DNA from: CAVRGQ01 sp963720785
GTDB taxonomy: Bacteria > Actinomycetota > Acidimicrobiia > IMCC26256 > DASPTH01
DNA length: 64,000 bases
Assembly (NCBI GenBank): GCA_963720785.1
Contig: CAVRGQ010000005.1
Span: 620,001 to 684,000, forward strand
Direction of reading: 5' to 3'
Both the position numbers and the translations under genes were made by a program. Below, piece after piece: positions 1 to 8,405 of the stretch (position 1 is its first letter; the number at the start of each line of letters is the position of its first letter). The notes beneath the pieces were generated by a model. That model made no database searches and was not told where the DNA came from. It saw only the letters and a program-made list of their open reading frames with translations.

Positions 1-1
1 G

Positions 2-508
2 TGCGACATCGGCGCCGACTACTCCACGTTCGAATTCTTCCGCAAGGGCGAGGTGCCGCCGATCCCCGAGTCGCCCGACGGCATCCCGCACACCACCGAG
101 CGGTTCGTGCGCCCGCACAAGGACTACTCGTGGTCGACCGTCGTCGACCACATGGGCGTGGAGCAGGCCGTCGGCATCTGGAGCGGCGAGTACCGCGACA
201 TGGCGTTCACGCTCCCCCGCTTCATGTTCTGCAACTTCACGCTCACCGACTCCGCGTTCCACCTCGGCGGCCCGCACTCCGAGATCGCGGAGGCGTCGGT
301 GCACGACTGCGACGCACGCGTCGGCGACGTGCTCGCGGCCGTGGAGCGCGCGGGTGTGTTCGACGACACCGCGTTCGTGCTCGTGGCCGACCACGGCATG
401 CAGCAGACCGACCCTACGGTGAACGGCGACTGGGACGTCGAGCTGCGCGACGCCGGGCTGCAGTTCCGCGACGAGGCCTACAGCTTCCTCTATCTCGGGG
501 AAGATTGA
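2..508 (+). CDS. Phosphodiesterase / alkaline-phosphatase superfamily protein, 3' part only
   Basis: The gene enters from the left edge in frame 2 and stops with TGA at 506-508, leaving about 168 residues. The motif VLVADHGM near the C-terminus, in which Asp and His are metal ligands, is typical of type I phosphodiesterase/nucleotide pyrophosphatase and other alkaline-phosphatase-fold hydrolases. The N-terminal catalytic nucleophile region lies outside the window, so the substrate cannot be named. It converges on the VIT1-like gene with a 25-bp gap that contains a hairpin. Confidence 0.6.
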   Translation, partial: CDIGADYSTFEFFRKGEVPPIPESPDGIPHTTERFVRPHKDYSWSTVVDHMGVEQAVGIWSGEYRDMAFTLPRFMFCNFTLTDSAFHLGGPHSEIAEASVHDCDARVGDVLAAVERAGVFDDTAFVLVADHGMQQTDPTVNGDWDVELRDAGLQFRDEAYSFLYLGED

Positions 509-510
509 AG

Positions 511-526
511 GCGCGCGGACGCGCGC
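511..526. terminator. Hairpin between convergent genes
   Basis: Two GCGCGC hexamers separated by GGAC form a 6-bp stem with a 4-base loop, placed between two convergent stop codons (508 and 534). There is no T-tract. A bidirectional terminator is inferred from position. Confidence 0.4.
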
Positions 527-533
527 TCGTGGA

Positions 534-1658
534 TCAGACGCTCTGGCCGACCAGCGTGCCGATGCCGTAGGTGACGAGCGCGACGACCGCACCGATGAGC
601 GCCATGCGCAGGCCCGCGCGGCCTGCGTGGCGGCCGGTGAAGATCGAGGTGGCCGCACCCACGCCGAACAGCGCCAGGATCGAGAGGACCGCGGCGACGA
701 CCGTGGGCGCGGTGCCGCTCCCGAGCAGGAACGGGATCAGCGGCAGGAACGCGCCCAGCGCGAACGCGGTGAACGACGAGAAGGCCGCCACCCACGGCGA
801 GCCCAGTGTCGACGGGTCGAGGCCGAGCTCTTCGCGGGCCAGGGTGTCGAGCGCGACTTCGTCGCTGCTCATGATGTTGTCGACGAACACGCGTGCCTCG
901 GCATCGGGGATGCCCTTCGCCTTGTAGATCGCGAGCAGCTCGGCGCGTTCCTCCTCGGGGAAGGCCGCGAGCTCCTCGCCCTCGATGCGCAGTTCGTTCT
1001 CGTACAGCTCGCGCTGGGAGCGCACGGAGATCCACTCGCCCGACGCCATCGAGAACGCCCCGGCCACCAAACCGGCGATTCCGGCCAGGAGCACGATGCT
1101 GTTGTCGCTGGTGCCGCCGGCCACGCCCATGACCAGCGAGAAGTTCGACACGAGGCCGTCGTTCACTCCGAACACGACCGCGCGCAGCGTCCCACCGACG
1201 TCGGCGCGGTGCCGACCCTCGGAGCGGGCGATGGTGCCGCCCTCGGGGAGCCCGCTCATCGCCGCGATCGTGCGGCCCGCCGCCGCCTCCTGGGCGGCCA
1301 TCGTCTCGGTGGCCTCGGAGTCCTCCTTGCGGTACCGGTTCGCCTCGTTGGCCTCGGTGCGCAGCATCAACGGCAACACCGCTTCGGTCCCGAGCCGGGC
1401 CGCGAGGAACACCATCGCCCGCACCCGGAACGGGATGCGCGGGGGACGCGGATCCTGACCCGCCTCGCGCAGGAGGCGCTCCCAGTGCTCGGCGTGGCGT
1501 TGCTCGGAGGCCGCGAGGTTGAGGAACGCCTCACGGCGGTCGCCGTCGGCATGCTCGGCGAGTCCCGTGAACAGCGCCCTGCCCGCGCACTCGTCGGCGT
1601 ACATCTCGCGCAGGCGCTTCAGCCGCTTCTCGTCGGGCCCCGCAGTCGCCGCCGTCAT
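534..1658 (-). CDS. Rubrerythrin-like domain fused to VIT1/CCC1 iron-manganese transporter
   Basis: The protein is about 374 aa. Residues 10-130 form a ferritin-like region with E and ExxH-type ligands (EQRHAEHW). Residues 155-374 match the VIT1/CCC1 family: GVNDGLVSNFSLVMGVAGG, a MASGEW segment, and about five membrane helices. Family members export Fe2+/Mn2+ from the cytoplasm; the ferritin-like part probably binds or oxidises iron. ATG at 1658 is preferred over a TTG three codons upstream. It lies downstream of truA on the same strand, with about 80 bp between, and may have its own promoter. Confidence 0.85.
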   Translation of the reverse strand: MTAATAGPDEKRLKRLREMYADECAGRALFTGLAEHADGDRREAFLNLAASEQRHAEHWERLLREAGQDPRPPRIPFRVRAMVFLAARLGTEAVLPLMLRTEANEANRYRKEDSEATETMAAQEAAAGRTIAAMSGLPEGGTIARSEGRHRADVGGTLRAVVFGVNDGLVSNFSLVMGVAGGTSDNSIVLLAGIAGLVAGAFSMASGEWISVRSQRELYENELRIEGEELAAFPEEERAELLAIYKAKGIPDAEARVFVDNIMSSDEVALDTLAREELGLDPSTLGSPWVAAFSSFTAFALGAFLPLIPFLLGSGTAPTVVAAVLSILALFGVGAATSIFTGRHAGRAGLRMALIGAVVALVTYGIGTLVGQSV

Positions 1659-1739
1659 GCCGACCAACCTATCCAGGGGACACTCGCCGCGGCAGGGTCG
1701 AAATTCCCGATGTCGGGCCCGGCTCGGGAGCGGACGGCC

Positions 1740-2528
1740 CTACTCGTACCCGACTTCCCAGAGGGTGAGGCCCTGGGACGGGGCGACGCGGCCGGCCGCG
1801 GTGCGGTCACGGCCGCGCAGGATGTGCATCACGTCGCTCGGGCGCAGCTTGCCCATGCCGACGTCGACGAGCGTGCCGACCATCGAGCGCACCATCCGCC
1901 AGCAGAACGCGGTGGCGCGGACGTCGTAGCGAAGTATGCCGTCGCCGAGGTCGCGCCAGTCGGAGTCGAGCACGCGCCGCACCGAGGTGGAGCCCTCGGG
2001 ACCCTTGCGGCAGAACGCGGCGAAGTCGTGCTCGCCGAGGAACGGGTCGGCACCCATGCGCAGCACCCGCAGGTCGAGCGGTTCCGGCACCCACCACGCG
2101 GTGCGGACGAGGAAGGGGTCGGGCACCGGGCGGTTGACGATCGTGTAGCGGTAGGAGCGCCAGGTGGCCGAGCGGCGGGCGTCGAAGCCCACGTCGACCC
2201 ACGAGGCGTCGCGCACGACGACCTCGGGGCCGAGCATCGAGTTCACCGAGCGGGCGACCCGGTCGGCGTCGATGCCGCTCCCGGTGCCCGCGACGACCGG
2301 GATGCTGACGACCTGGCCCCAACCGTGCACGCCCGAGTCGGTGCGACCCGCGCACGTGAGCTCGAGCGCCTCCGGCGGAGTACGCAGCACCTTCGCGACG
2401 GCGTCACCGAGCTCACCGGCAACCGTGCGCGTGCCGGGCTGCGCCGCGAAGCCATGGAAGTCGGTGCCGTCGTAGGCGACGAGCAGTTTCAGGACCCGCA
2501 CGGCACCGCCGGGCGAGATCTGGCTCAA
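1740..2528 (-). CDS. truA: tRNA pseudouridine(38-40) synthase TruA
   Basis: TruA converts U38-U40 in the anticodon stem-loop of many tRNAs to pseudouridine. The protein is about 262 aa, normal for the family. The catalytic Asp is about residue 64 in GRTDSGVHG, and AFCWRMVRSMVG is the conserved C-terminal segment. The start is TTG overlapping the rplQ stop as TTGA; a GTG ten codons later is an alternative. It is the last gene of the alpha operon, as in many actinobacteria. Confidence 0.95.
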   Translation of the reverse strand: MSQISPGGAVRVLKLLVAYDGTDFHGFAAQPGTRTVAGELGDAVAKVLRTPPEALELTCAGRTDSGVHGWGQVVSIPVVAGTGSGIDADRVARSVNSMLGPEVVVRDASWVDVGFDARRSATWRSYRYTIVNRPVPDPFLVRTAWWVPEPLDLRVLRMGADPFLGEHDFAAFCRKGPEGSTSVRRVLDSDWRDLGDGILRYDVRATAFCWRMVRSMVGTLVDVGMGKLRPSDVMHILRGRDRTAAGRVAPSQGLTLWEVGYE

Positions 2529-2875
2529 ACGAGTTCGATGCGCGCCATGGGCGCGTTGTCACCGGGACGCGGACCGAGCTTCAGGATGCGCGTGTAGCCA
2601 CCCGGGCGGTCGGCGTAGCGGGGACCGATCTCCGCGAACAGCTTGTGCGTGACGTCCTGGTCGTGGATCGTCGCGATCACCTGGCGGCGCTGGTGGATGC
2701 CGCCCTTCTTCGCCTTGGTGATGATGTGCTCGGCGTAGGGCCGGAGCATCTTCGCCCGGTTGACGGTGGTGACGACGTATCCGGCCTCGAACAGGCTCGA
2801 CGCCATGTTGGCCAGGATCAGACGCTGGTGGGCGGGATCACGCCCGATGCGGGGACCCTTCTTGGGGGTGGGCAT
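2525..2875 (-). CDS. rplQ: 50S ribosomal protein L17
   Basis: The protein is 116 aa with the family start MPTPKKGPRIGRDPAHQRLI and the core ANMASSLFEAG. L17 is a large-subunit protein near the exit tunnel. It starts 3 bp after the rpoA stop and overlaps truA, so it is co-transcribed. Confidence 0.97.
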   Translation of the reverse strand: MPTPKKGPRIGRDPAHQRLILANMASSLFEAGYVVTTVNRAKMLRPYAEHIITKAKKGGIHQRRQVIATIHDQDVTHKLFAEIGPRYADRPGGYTRILKLGPRPGDNAPMARIELV

Positions 2876-2878
2876 CTC

Positions 2879-3810
2879 TTACTCCTTGACGCGAAGCGCG
2901 AGGCCGCGCTCGTCGAGCTTTTGGAGGACCTCGTCGAGCGACTTCGAACCGAAGTTCGTGATCGCGAGGAGGTCGTCCTCGGTCTTCTGCACGAGCTGGC
3001 CGATGGTGTCGACGCGGGCCCGCTTGAGGCAGTTGCGCGGACGCTCCGACAACTCGAGCTCCTCGATGGGGAGCTCGAGGTCGGGCGATGCGGTGGACGG
3101 CGCCACCTCGCCGAGCTCGAGGCCCTTGGGCTCGTCGCTCAGGTCGGCGACGAGCGCCACGAGGTTGCGGAGGGTGTCGCCGGCCGACGACAGCGCGTCA
3201 CGCGGCGAGATCGAACCGTCGGTCTCGATCTCGAGGGTGAGCTTGTCGTAGTTGGTGGCCTGCTCCACACGGGTGGGCTCCACCGAGAAGGCGACCCGGC
3301 GCACCGGCGAGAAGATCGCGTCGACCGGGATCACACCGATGGTCGGGGCGGCCTTCTTGCGCTCCGCCGACAGGTAACCCCGGCCCTGCTCGACCGTGAG
3401 GTCGAGGGCGAGGCGGCCCTTGGCGTTCACCGTGGCGATCCGCAACTCGGGGTTGAGGATCTCGACGTCGGCCGTCGTCTGGATGTCGCCGGCGGTGACG
3501 TCACCGGGACCACGCGGTCGAGGCGCAGGGTCACGGGCTCCTCGGCCACGCAGGTGAGCACGAGGTCCTTGATGTTCAGGATGAGGTCGGTGACGTCTTC
3601 CTTCACACCGGGGATGACGTCGAACTCGTGAAGTGCCTCGTCGAAGCGCACCTGGGTGACGGCTGCGCCGGGGATCGACGAGAGCAACGTGCGGCGCAGG
3701 CTGTTGCCGAGCGTGTGACCGAAGCCCGGCTCGAGGGGCGCGATGGTGAAGGACTGGAGGTTTCCCTCCGCCTCGCCCGCCTCGACTTGGGGACGCTGGA
3801 TGATGAGCAT
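2879..3810 (-). CDS. rpoA: RNA polymerase alpha subunit, frame broken once
   Basis: Alpha scaffolds RNAP assembly through its N-terminal domain and contacts UP elements and activators through its C-terminal domain. The reading begins MLIIQRPQVEAGE and continues to about codon 100 (EEPVTLRLDRV). It then shifts frame at about 3509-3512 and resumes with ELRIATVNAKGR and a full alpha-CTD (TIGQLVQKTEDDLLAITNFG). Restoring one G to a G run gives R-V-G-P-G-D-V-T and an intact protein of about 310 aa. The start at 3810 is chosen because AGAGG lies about 10 bases upstream; 3816 and 3843 are alternatives. rpoA is essential, so a sequence error is the likely cause. Confidence 0.9.
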
Positions 3811-3876
3811 GGACATCGCCTCTGATCTGACCTGGTCGGTCACGCCCGAGAGGGCGGACCGGGGGAAGCGGGGGGA

Positions 3877-4500
3877 CTACTTGGAGTAGAGCTCGACGAT
3901 GAGCTGCTCACGCACGGGCACGTCGATCTGCTCGCGCAGCGGCAGGTCGCGCACCGTCGCCTTGAAGTCGGTCGCCTGGACCTCGAGCCACATCGGGACC
4001 GCACGGTCCAGCGTGTCGAGGTTGTGACGCAGCACGATGAACTTCTGGGCCTTCGGCGCGATCTCCACGACGTCGCCCTTGCGGACGGCGTACGACGGGA
4101 TCGTGACCCGCTTGCCGTTCACCAGGATGTGGCCGTGGCGCACGAACTGGCGCGACTGGTTCCGGCTGGCGGCGAAGCCCGCACGGAACACCACGTTGTC
4201 GAGGCGCAGCTCGAGCATCCGCAGCAGGTTCTCGCCGGTGATGCCCTTCTCGCGGGCGGCCACGGCGTAGAGGTTGCGGAACTGCTTCTCGAGCAGGCCG
4301 TAGATGCGGCGGCACTTCTGCTTCTCACGGAGCTGGAGCAGGTACTCGCTCTCGCGGATGCGGCCGCGGCCGTGCTGGCCGGGCGGGTAGGGCTTGCGCT
4401 CGATCGGGCAGCGCATGGTGTCGCACTTGGCGCCCTTGAGGAAGAGCTTCATGCGCTCGCGCCGGCAGAGACGGCAGACCGCTTCGGTGTAACGCGCCAT
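3877..4500 (-). CDS. rpsD: 30S ribosomal protein S4
   Basis: The protein is 207 aa. The N-terminal zinc-type Cys pattern CRLCRRE...C...C is present, followed by the S4 RNA-binding domain (MLELRLDNVVFRAGFA and HGHILVNGKRV). S4 is a primary 16S rRNA binder and often an autoregulator. It starts 3 bp after the rpsK stop. Confidence 0.97.
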   Translation of the reverse strand: MARYTEAVCRLCRRERMKLFLKGAKCDTMRCPIERKPYPPGQHGRGRIRESEYLLQLREKQKCRRIYGLLEKQFRNLYAVAAREKGITGENLLRMLELRLDNVVFRAGFAASRNQSRQFVRHGHILVNGKRVTIPSYAVRKGDVVEIAPKAQKFIVLRHNLDTLDRAVPMWLEVQATDFKATVRDLPLREQIDVPVREQLIVELYSK

Positions 4501-4503
4501 GAT

Positions 4504-4902
4504 TCAGACCCTCCGTCGCTTCGGCGGACGGCAGCCGTTGTGGGGGATCGGGGTGACGTCCTTGATGCCGACGACCTCGATGCCCGTGTTCTGGATGGTG
4601 CGGATCGCCGTCTCGCGGCCCGATCCCGGGCCCTTCACGACGACGTCGACCTTGCGCACGCCGTGCTCCATGGCACGACGGGCGGCGGTCTCGGCCGCGA
4701 GCTGCGCGGCGAACGGGGTGGACTTGCGAGAGCCCTTGAATCCCACGTTGCCGGCCGAGGCCCACGCGATGGTGTTCCCGGACTGGTCGGTGATCGTGAT
4801 GATCGTGTTGTTGAACGACGACTTGATGTGCGCCGTCCCGTAAGCGATGTTCTTGCGTTCGCGTCGCTTGGGACGACGACCGCCGGCAGCCGGCTTGGCC
4901 AT
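4504..4902 (-). CDS. rpsK: 30S ribosomal protein S11
   Basis: The protein is 132 aa with the conserved HIKSSFNNTIITITD and the C-terminal IPHNGCRPPKRRRV. S11 shapes the platform of the small subunit next to mRNA at the E site. It sits between rpsM and rpsD in the usual alpha operon order. Confidence 0.97.
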   Translation of the reverse strand: MAKPAAGGRRPKRRERKNIAYGTAHIKSSFNNTIITITDQSGNTIAWASAGNVGFKGSRKSTPFAAQLAAETAARRAMEHGVRKVDVVVKGPGSGRETAIRTIQNTGIEVVGIKDVTPIPHNGCRPPKRRRV

Positions 4903-4950
4903 ACTCGAGTTCCCTCTTCTTCTTACGAGTGGGGTCCTGTGGGGGACCGG

Positions 4951-5328
4951 TTACTTGCGGGCCTTCTTCTTTCCGGCCACGGTCTTCTTCGGTCCCTTGC
5001 GGGTACGCGCGTTGGTGCGGGTCCGCTGACCGCGCACCGGGAGGCCACGGCGGTGCCGCAGGCCCTCGTAGGTGCCGATCTCCACCTTGCGCTTGATGTT
5101 CGCGGCGATCTCACGTCGGAGGTCACCCTCGACCTTGACGTTCTGCTCGACGTAGGTGCGCAGCTGCGCGACCTCTTCGTCGGTCAGGTCGCGCACACGG
5201 GTGTCGCGCGAGATGCCGACGTTGTCGCAGATCTCCTGCGAGGTGCTCCGGCCAACGCCGAAGATGTAGGTGAGCGAGATCTCCAGCCGCTTCTCGCGGG
5301 GGATGTCGACGCCGGAAATACGAGCCAT
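4951..5328 (-). CDS. rpsM: 30S ribosomal protein S13
   Basis: The protein is 125 aa, starting MARISGVDIPREKRLEISLT, with the GLRHRRGLPVRGQRT motif and a basic tail. S13 bridges the subunits at the head of 30S. It lies 7 bp after rpmJ. Confidence 0.97.
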   Translation of the reverse strand: MARISGVDIPREKRLEISLTYIFGVGRSTSQEICDNVGISRDTRVRDLTDEEVAQLRTYVEQNVKVEGDLRREIAANIKRKVEIGTYEGLRHRRGLPVRGQRTRTNARTRKGPKKTVAGKKKARK

Positions 5329-5335
5329 TGTTCTC

Positions 5336-5449
5336 CTAGCCCTGACGCTGCTTGTGGCGCGGGTTCTGGCAGATGACGCGCACCGAACCGTGTCGGCGGA
5401 TCACCTTGCACTTCTCGCACATCTTCTTGACCGAGGGTCGGACCTTCAT
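5336..5449 (-). CDS. rpmJ: 50S ribosomal protein L36, zinc-binding form
   Basis: A 37-aa gene starts MKVRPSVKKMCEKCKVI and ends RHKQRQG with TAG. The C-x2-C...C-x4-H pattern (C11, C14, C27, H32) is the zinc-ribbon (C+) form. It lies between infA and rpsM, the normal place. Confidence 0.95.
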   Translation of the reverse strand: MKVRPSVKKMCEKCKVIRRHGSVRVICQNPRHKQRQG

Positions 5450-5458
5450 CGGTGCCTT

Positions 5459-5689
5459 CTACTTGTAGCGGTACGTGATACGACCACGGCTGAGGTCGTA
5501 GGGCGTGAGCTCGACCTGCACCCGGTCCCCGGGAAGGATGCGGATGTAGTGCATGCGCATCTTCCCGCTGATGTGGGCGAGTACCTTGTGGCCGTTCTCG
5601 AGCTCAACTCGGAACATGGCATTGGGCAGCGGTTCGACAACCGTTCCCTCAACGAGGATCGTGTCGTCCTTCGGCTTAGCCAGGGCCAT
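5459..5689 (-). CDS. infA: Translation initiation factor IF-1
   Basis: The protein is 76 aa, a single S1/OB-fold domain (EGTVVEPLPNAMFRVELENGH). IF-1 occupies the 30S A site during initiation. It is the first gene of the infA-rpmJ-rpsM-rpsK-rpsD-rpoA-rplQ-truA run and has a recognisable promoter about 60-90 bp upstream. Confidence 0.97.
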   Translation of the reverse strand: MALAKPKDDTILVEGTVVEPLPNAMFRVELENGHKVLAHISGKMRMHYIRILPGDRVQVELTPYDLSRGRITYRYK

Positions 5690-5751
5690 CCACCTACTTC
5701 GATCGGGCGCGCGAAAGTGCGCGCAAAAGCTTCCACGAGCCGACCGACCAT

Positions 5752-5779
5752 GCTATATGGTCCGCCGCCACAAACACAA
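5752..5779 (-). promoter_or_regulatory. Probable sigma-70-type promoter of the infA operon
   Basis: On the minus strand TTGTGT (5774-5779) and TATAGC (5752-5757) are separated by 16 bases. A GCGCGC/GCGCGC hairpin follows in the leader at about 5706-5723. The assignment is by consensus likeness only. Confidence 0.4.
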
Positions 5780-5794
5780 TCGGACATTCCCCCC

Positions 5795-5841
5795 AACTTG
5801 CGTCACTCGAGGCCCTCGGAGGTCGGATCTGGACGCAAGTT
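5795..5841. repeat. Palindrome with TTGCGTC arms after the kelch-like gene
   Basis: The 10-bp arms AACTTGCGTC (5795-5804) and GACGCAAGTT (5832-5841) are perfect, and an inner CGAGG-C-CCTCG palindrome lies at 5808-5818. The element begins 16 bp after the stop of the kelch-like gene. A palindrome with similar TTGCGTCA arms lies after nuoN at 52738-52780. It may be a terminator or a second small repeat family. Confidence 0.5.
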
Positions 5842-5857
5842 CGGGGTGGAAACCTGG

Positions 5858-7049
5858 TCAGCGGAGGGCCAGAAGTCGGCCCCCGGTGGTGATCGCGTAG
5901 AGATCGCGCCCGTCCCAGATGCTGGTCACGATGGGTTCCGGCTGAGTCGGAAGGTCGAACCACTTGTCCCCGGCCACGTCGAGGAGGTGCAAGCGGTCGA
6001 CCCGATTGCACCAGACCAAGGCGGACCCTCGGGGCCCCGGGGAGCGCGGCCACGGCGCAGATGTCCCGGTGCGACAGTGAGCTGCCGGTCGTCTCGACCA
6101 GGTCCGGCGCCCAACTCCGGCGCCACTCGATCGAGCCGGCCTGGTCGTCCCAGTGCACCCAGACGACGGAGTCGGCGACACGGACGAGCGATGCGATGTC
6201 GTTGGTGAGCGCCGGCGAGTATCCGACCGCGTAGACCCAACTGCCCCCAGGCTCCGACATCTGCATCGACCCGCCGGGTGCCGAGGTTCCCCGACCCCAA
6301 ACCGCCATCCAGCGACCTGACCACCCGATGGCCTGATACTTGGAACCCTCGGGAGGCGACGCGATCTCCGTCCATCGGTCGTTCGCGGGTTCGTACAGCG
6401 CGCTGCCCGGCGAGTCCATCAAGAACACGCTGCAGAGGTCGCAAGCCGCGTTGACGACCACGACGTTCGGCGGTGCTGCCACTACGAGCGTTTCTTCGCT
6501 CACGTGCACCGGGGGCGGGGTGATCGAGTGCCAGGCATCGCGGCGCAGGTCGTAGGCGAGCGCAGCCCCCGGGAAGACCAACTCCCGCCCGGTCCAGGCG
6601 TTCTGCTCAGTGGTGAGCACCACCGGAGGTTCGGCAAGCTTCTTCCACTTGTCGGTCGCGGGGTCGTACAGCGCCGCATGGAAGCCGGGGGGTGTACCGC
6701 TGTCGGAGTATTCGGCCCACACGAGGATGCCCCTGCTCGTCGAGAACATCTGGGCCCGGCCGACCGGCGCGAAGGGCGACGCAGGGAGCTTGTCCCACTT
6801 GCCGTGGACGAGGCGTTGGATGTCGGAGGCGGGCTTCGAGGGCGAGTCGCCGGTCGTCGTCACGAAGGCGATGCCGGCGACCAGGGCGAGCACGACCGCC
6901 GCGGCGGCCGCGACGGCGGGCCAGGTCCGGCGCCGCCGGGGTTCGGCGAGGATGCGATCGCGGATCGACTCCGCCTCGTCGAAGGCCTCCCATCCGCGGA
7001 CCTCCCGGGCGGGATCGACCGCGCGCAATTGCTCGAGCAGATCGGTCAC
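5858..7049 (-). CDS. Membrane-anchored kelch-like protein, sigma-factor partner; frame broken once
   Basis: A protein of about 396 aa after repair. The N-terminal 40 residues are cytoplasmic-like and charged, followed by one membrane helix (VAAAAAVVLALVAGIAFV). The outer domain has at least four kelch-like units of the form LYDPATDKWKKLAEPP and LLDVAGDKWFDLPTQP, suggesting a beta-propeller. The frame changes at about 6031-6042 within GGGG/CCCC runs; removing one base gives LPGPRGSALVWCNRVDR. The GTG start at 7049 overlaps the sigma gene stop (GTGA), so the two are translationally coupled. By position it could be a sigma regulator; no zinc anti-sigma motif is visible. Confidence 0.6.
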
Positions 7050-7597
7050 GGGATCACCTCCTCGCTCGCCGCGCTCACCGCAGCCTCGAACCGGGCGCGA
7101 GCGCGGTGCAGCCGCACCGTGAACGCGTTGACGGAACACCCGAGCGCGGCCGCGGCCCGCTCGTGGTCGAGCCCCTCCCACGCGACGAGCATCAGCACCT
7201 CGCGTTCGGAGTCGGTCAGCGACGAGAGCGCGCGGAGCAGCGCGTCGCGCTCCGCAACCGCCACGGCCGGGTCATCTTCGACATGAACGGAAGGCACCGG
7301 CCGCACGTGGCGCGCACGCCTGCGGTACAGGTTGCGCACCACGTTCCACGCGGTGCGGTAGAGCCAGGGCAGCGCGTCGTCGGGGATGCGCTCGGTGTGA
7401 GCCATCGCCACGGTGAACACCTCGGCCACGATGTCGGGGGCGTCGTCGGGCCCGACACGACGCACCGCATACGCGTGCACCGCGCCGGCGTGGCGGTCCC
7501 AGAGGTCCACCCAGCGATCGTGGTTCGACGCCCCCAACGCACGGATTCTCCACCCGTACGTGTCCCGACGTCCCCTGCTCTTACGAACTGGCGTCAA
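7046..7597 (-). CDS. ECF-type RNA polymerase sigma factor
   Basis: About 183 aa. Region 2 (DAPDIVAEVFTVAMAHTERI...PWLYRTAWNVVRNLYRR) and region 4 (LTDSEREVLMLVAWEGLDHE...VRLHRARARFE) are clear. The longest reading begins at TTG inside the 51-bp palindrome; internal TTG or GTG starts before WVDLWDRHAG are possible. It lies between map and infA, a junction that is usually uninterrupted, and is coupled to the kelch-like gene. Confidence 0.85.
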   Translation of the reverse strand: MTPVRKSRGRRDTYGWRIRALGASNHDRWVDLWDRHAGAVHAYAVRRVGPDDAPDIVAEVFTVAMAHTERIPDDALPWLYRTAWNVVRNLYRRRARHVRPVPSVHVEDDPAVAVAERDALLRALSSLTDSEREVLMLVAWEGLDHERAAAALGCSVNAFTVRLHRARARFEAAVSAASEEVIP

Positions 7598-7634
7598 TTC
7601 CTGCCCATAAAGGGCTCGGATTGACGCCGGTTCG
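7584..7634. repeat. 51-bp palindromic element, copy 1
   Basis: Arms of 15 bases read CGAACtGGCGTCAAT and ATTGACGCCGGTTCG (one mismatch, lower case), around a core GCCCATAAAGGGC. It differs from copies 2 and 3 at 4 of 51 positions. It begins 5 bp after the map stop and overlaps the earliest start of the ECF sigma gene. Relative to the gene it follows, its core is inverted compared with copies 2 and 3. Confidence 0.85.
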
Positions 7635-7639
7635 GCGCG

Positions 7640-8392
7640 CTACCAGGGGAGGGTGAGGACCTCGGGGCCGTGGTCGGTGACGGCGATGGTGTGCTCGAAA
7701 TGGGCGGAGCGCTTGCCGTCCTGGGTGACCACCGTCCAGCCGTCGGCGAGGGTGCGGGTGGCTGCGGTACCCACGTTCACCATCGGCTCGATGGCGACCA
7801 CGTGGCCCTCCTTGAGCTTCATCCCGCGCCCGGCCGGACCGTAGTTGGGGATCTGCGGGTCCTCGTGCATGGCGGTGCCGATGCCGTGGCCCACGTACTC
7901 CCGCACGATCGAGAAGCCGGCCGCCTCGGCCACGCCCTCGACCGCGGCGCCCAGATCGCCGATGCGATTGCCCTCCTCGACCTGGTCGATCGCGGCCTCG
8001 AGCGAGCGCCGGGTGACGTCGAGGAGCTTGCGGGATTCCTCGTCGATCGCGCCGATCCCGATGGTGATGGCGGCGTCGGCGTGCCAGCCCTCGATGATCG
8101 CCCCGCAATCGATCGAGAGGATGTCGCCCTCCTCGAGCACCACGGTGTCGCTCGGGATCCCGTGCACGATCACCTCGTTGGGCGAGGCGCAGATCACCGC
8201 CGGGAAGCCGTGGTAGCCGAGGAAGTTGGACCGGGCGTGGCGCCGCGCCAGCACCTCGCGGGCGACGGCGTCGACCTGGAGGGTGGTGGCGCCCGGCACG
8301 GCGGCGCGAATGCACTCCTCGTGCATCTCGGCGACGACGCGCCCGGCCTTGCGCATCAGCGCGATCTGGCCGGGGTTCTTGCGGGTGACCAC
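7640..8392 (-). CDS. map: Methionine aminopeptidase, type I
   Basis: It removes the initiator Met from nascent proteins. The protein is 250 aa. Metal ligands are visible in order: Asp in SIDCGAI, Asp in WHADAAIT, His in YVGHGIG, Glu in AIEPM and Glu in HFEHT. The start is GTG with GGAG about 10 bases upstream. It follows adk by 13 bp. Confidence 0.95.
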   Translation of the reverse strand: MVTRKNPGQIALMRKAGRVVAEMHEECIRAAVPGATTLQVDAVAREVLARRHARSNFLGYHGFPAVICASPNEVIVHGIPSDTVVLEEGDILSIDCGAIIEGWHADAAITIGIGAIDEESRKLLDVTRRSLEAAIDQVEEGNRIGDLGAAVEGVAEAAGFSIVREYVGHGIGTAMHEDPQIPNYGPAGRGMKLKEGHVVAIEPMVNVGTAATRTLADGWTVVTQDGKRSAHFEHTIAVTDHGPEVLTLPW

Positions 8393-8405
8393 GGAGGTCT
8401 CCGCC

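Noticed and set aside
3500..3520. Programmed frameshift in rpoA
   Set aside because: No slippery sequence or stimulatory structure seen; a single missing G and similar breaks in other genes make an error more likely.
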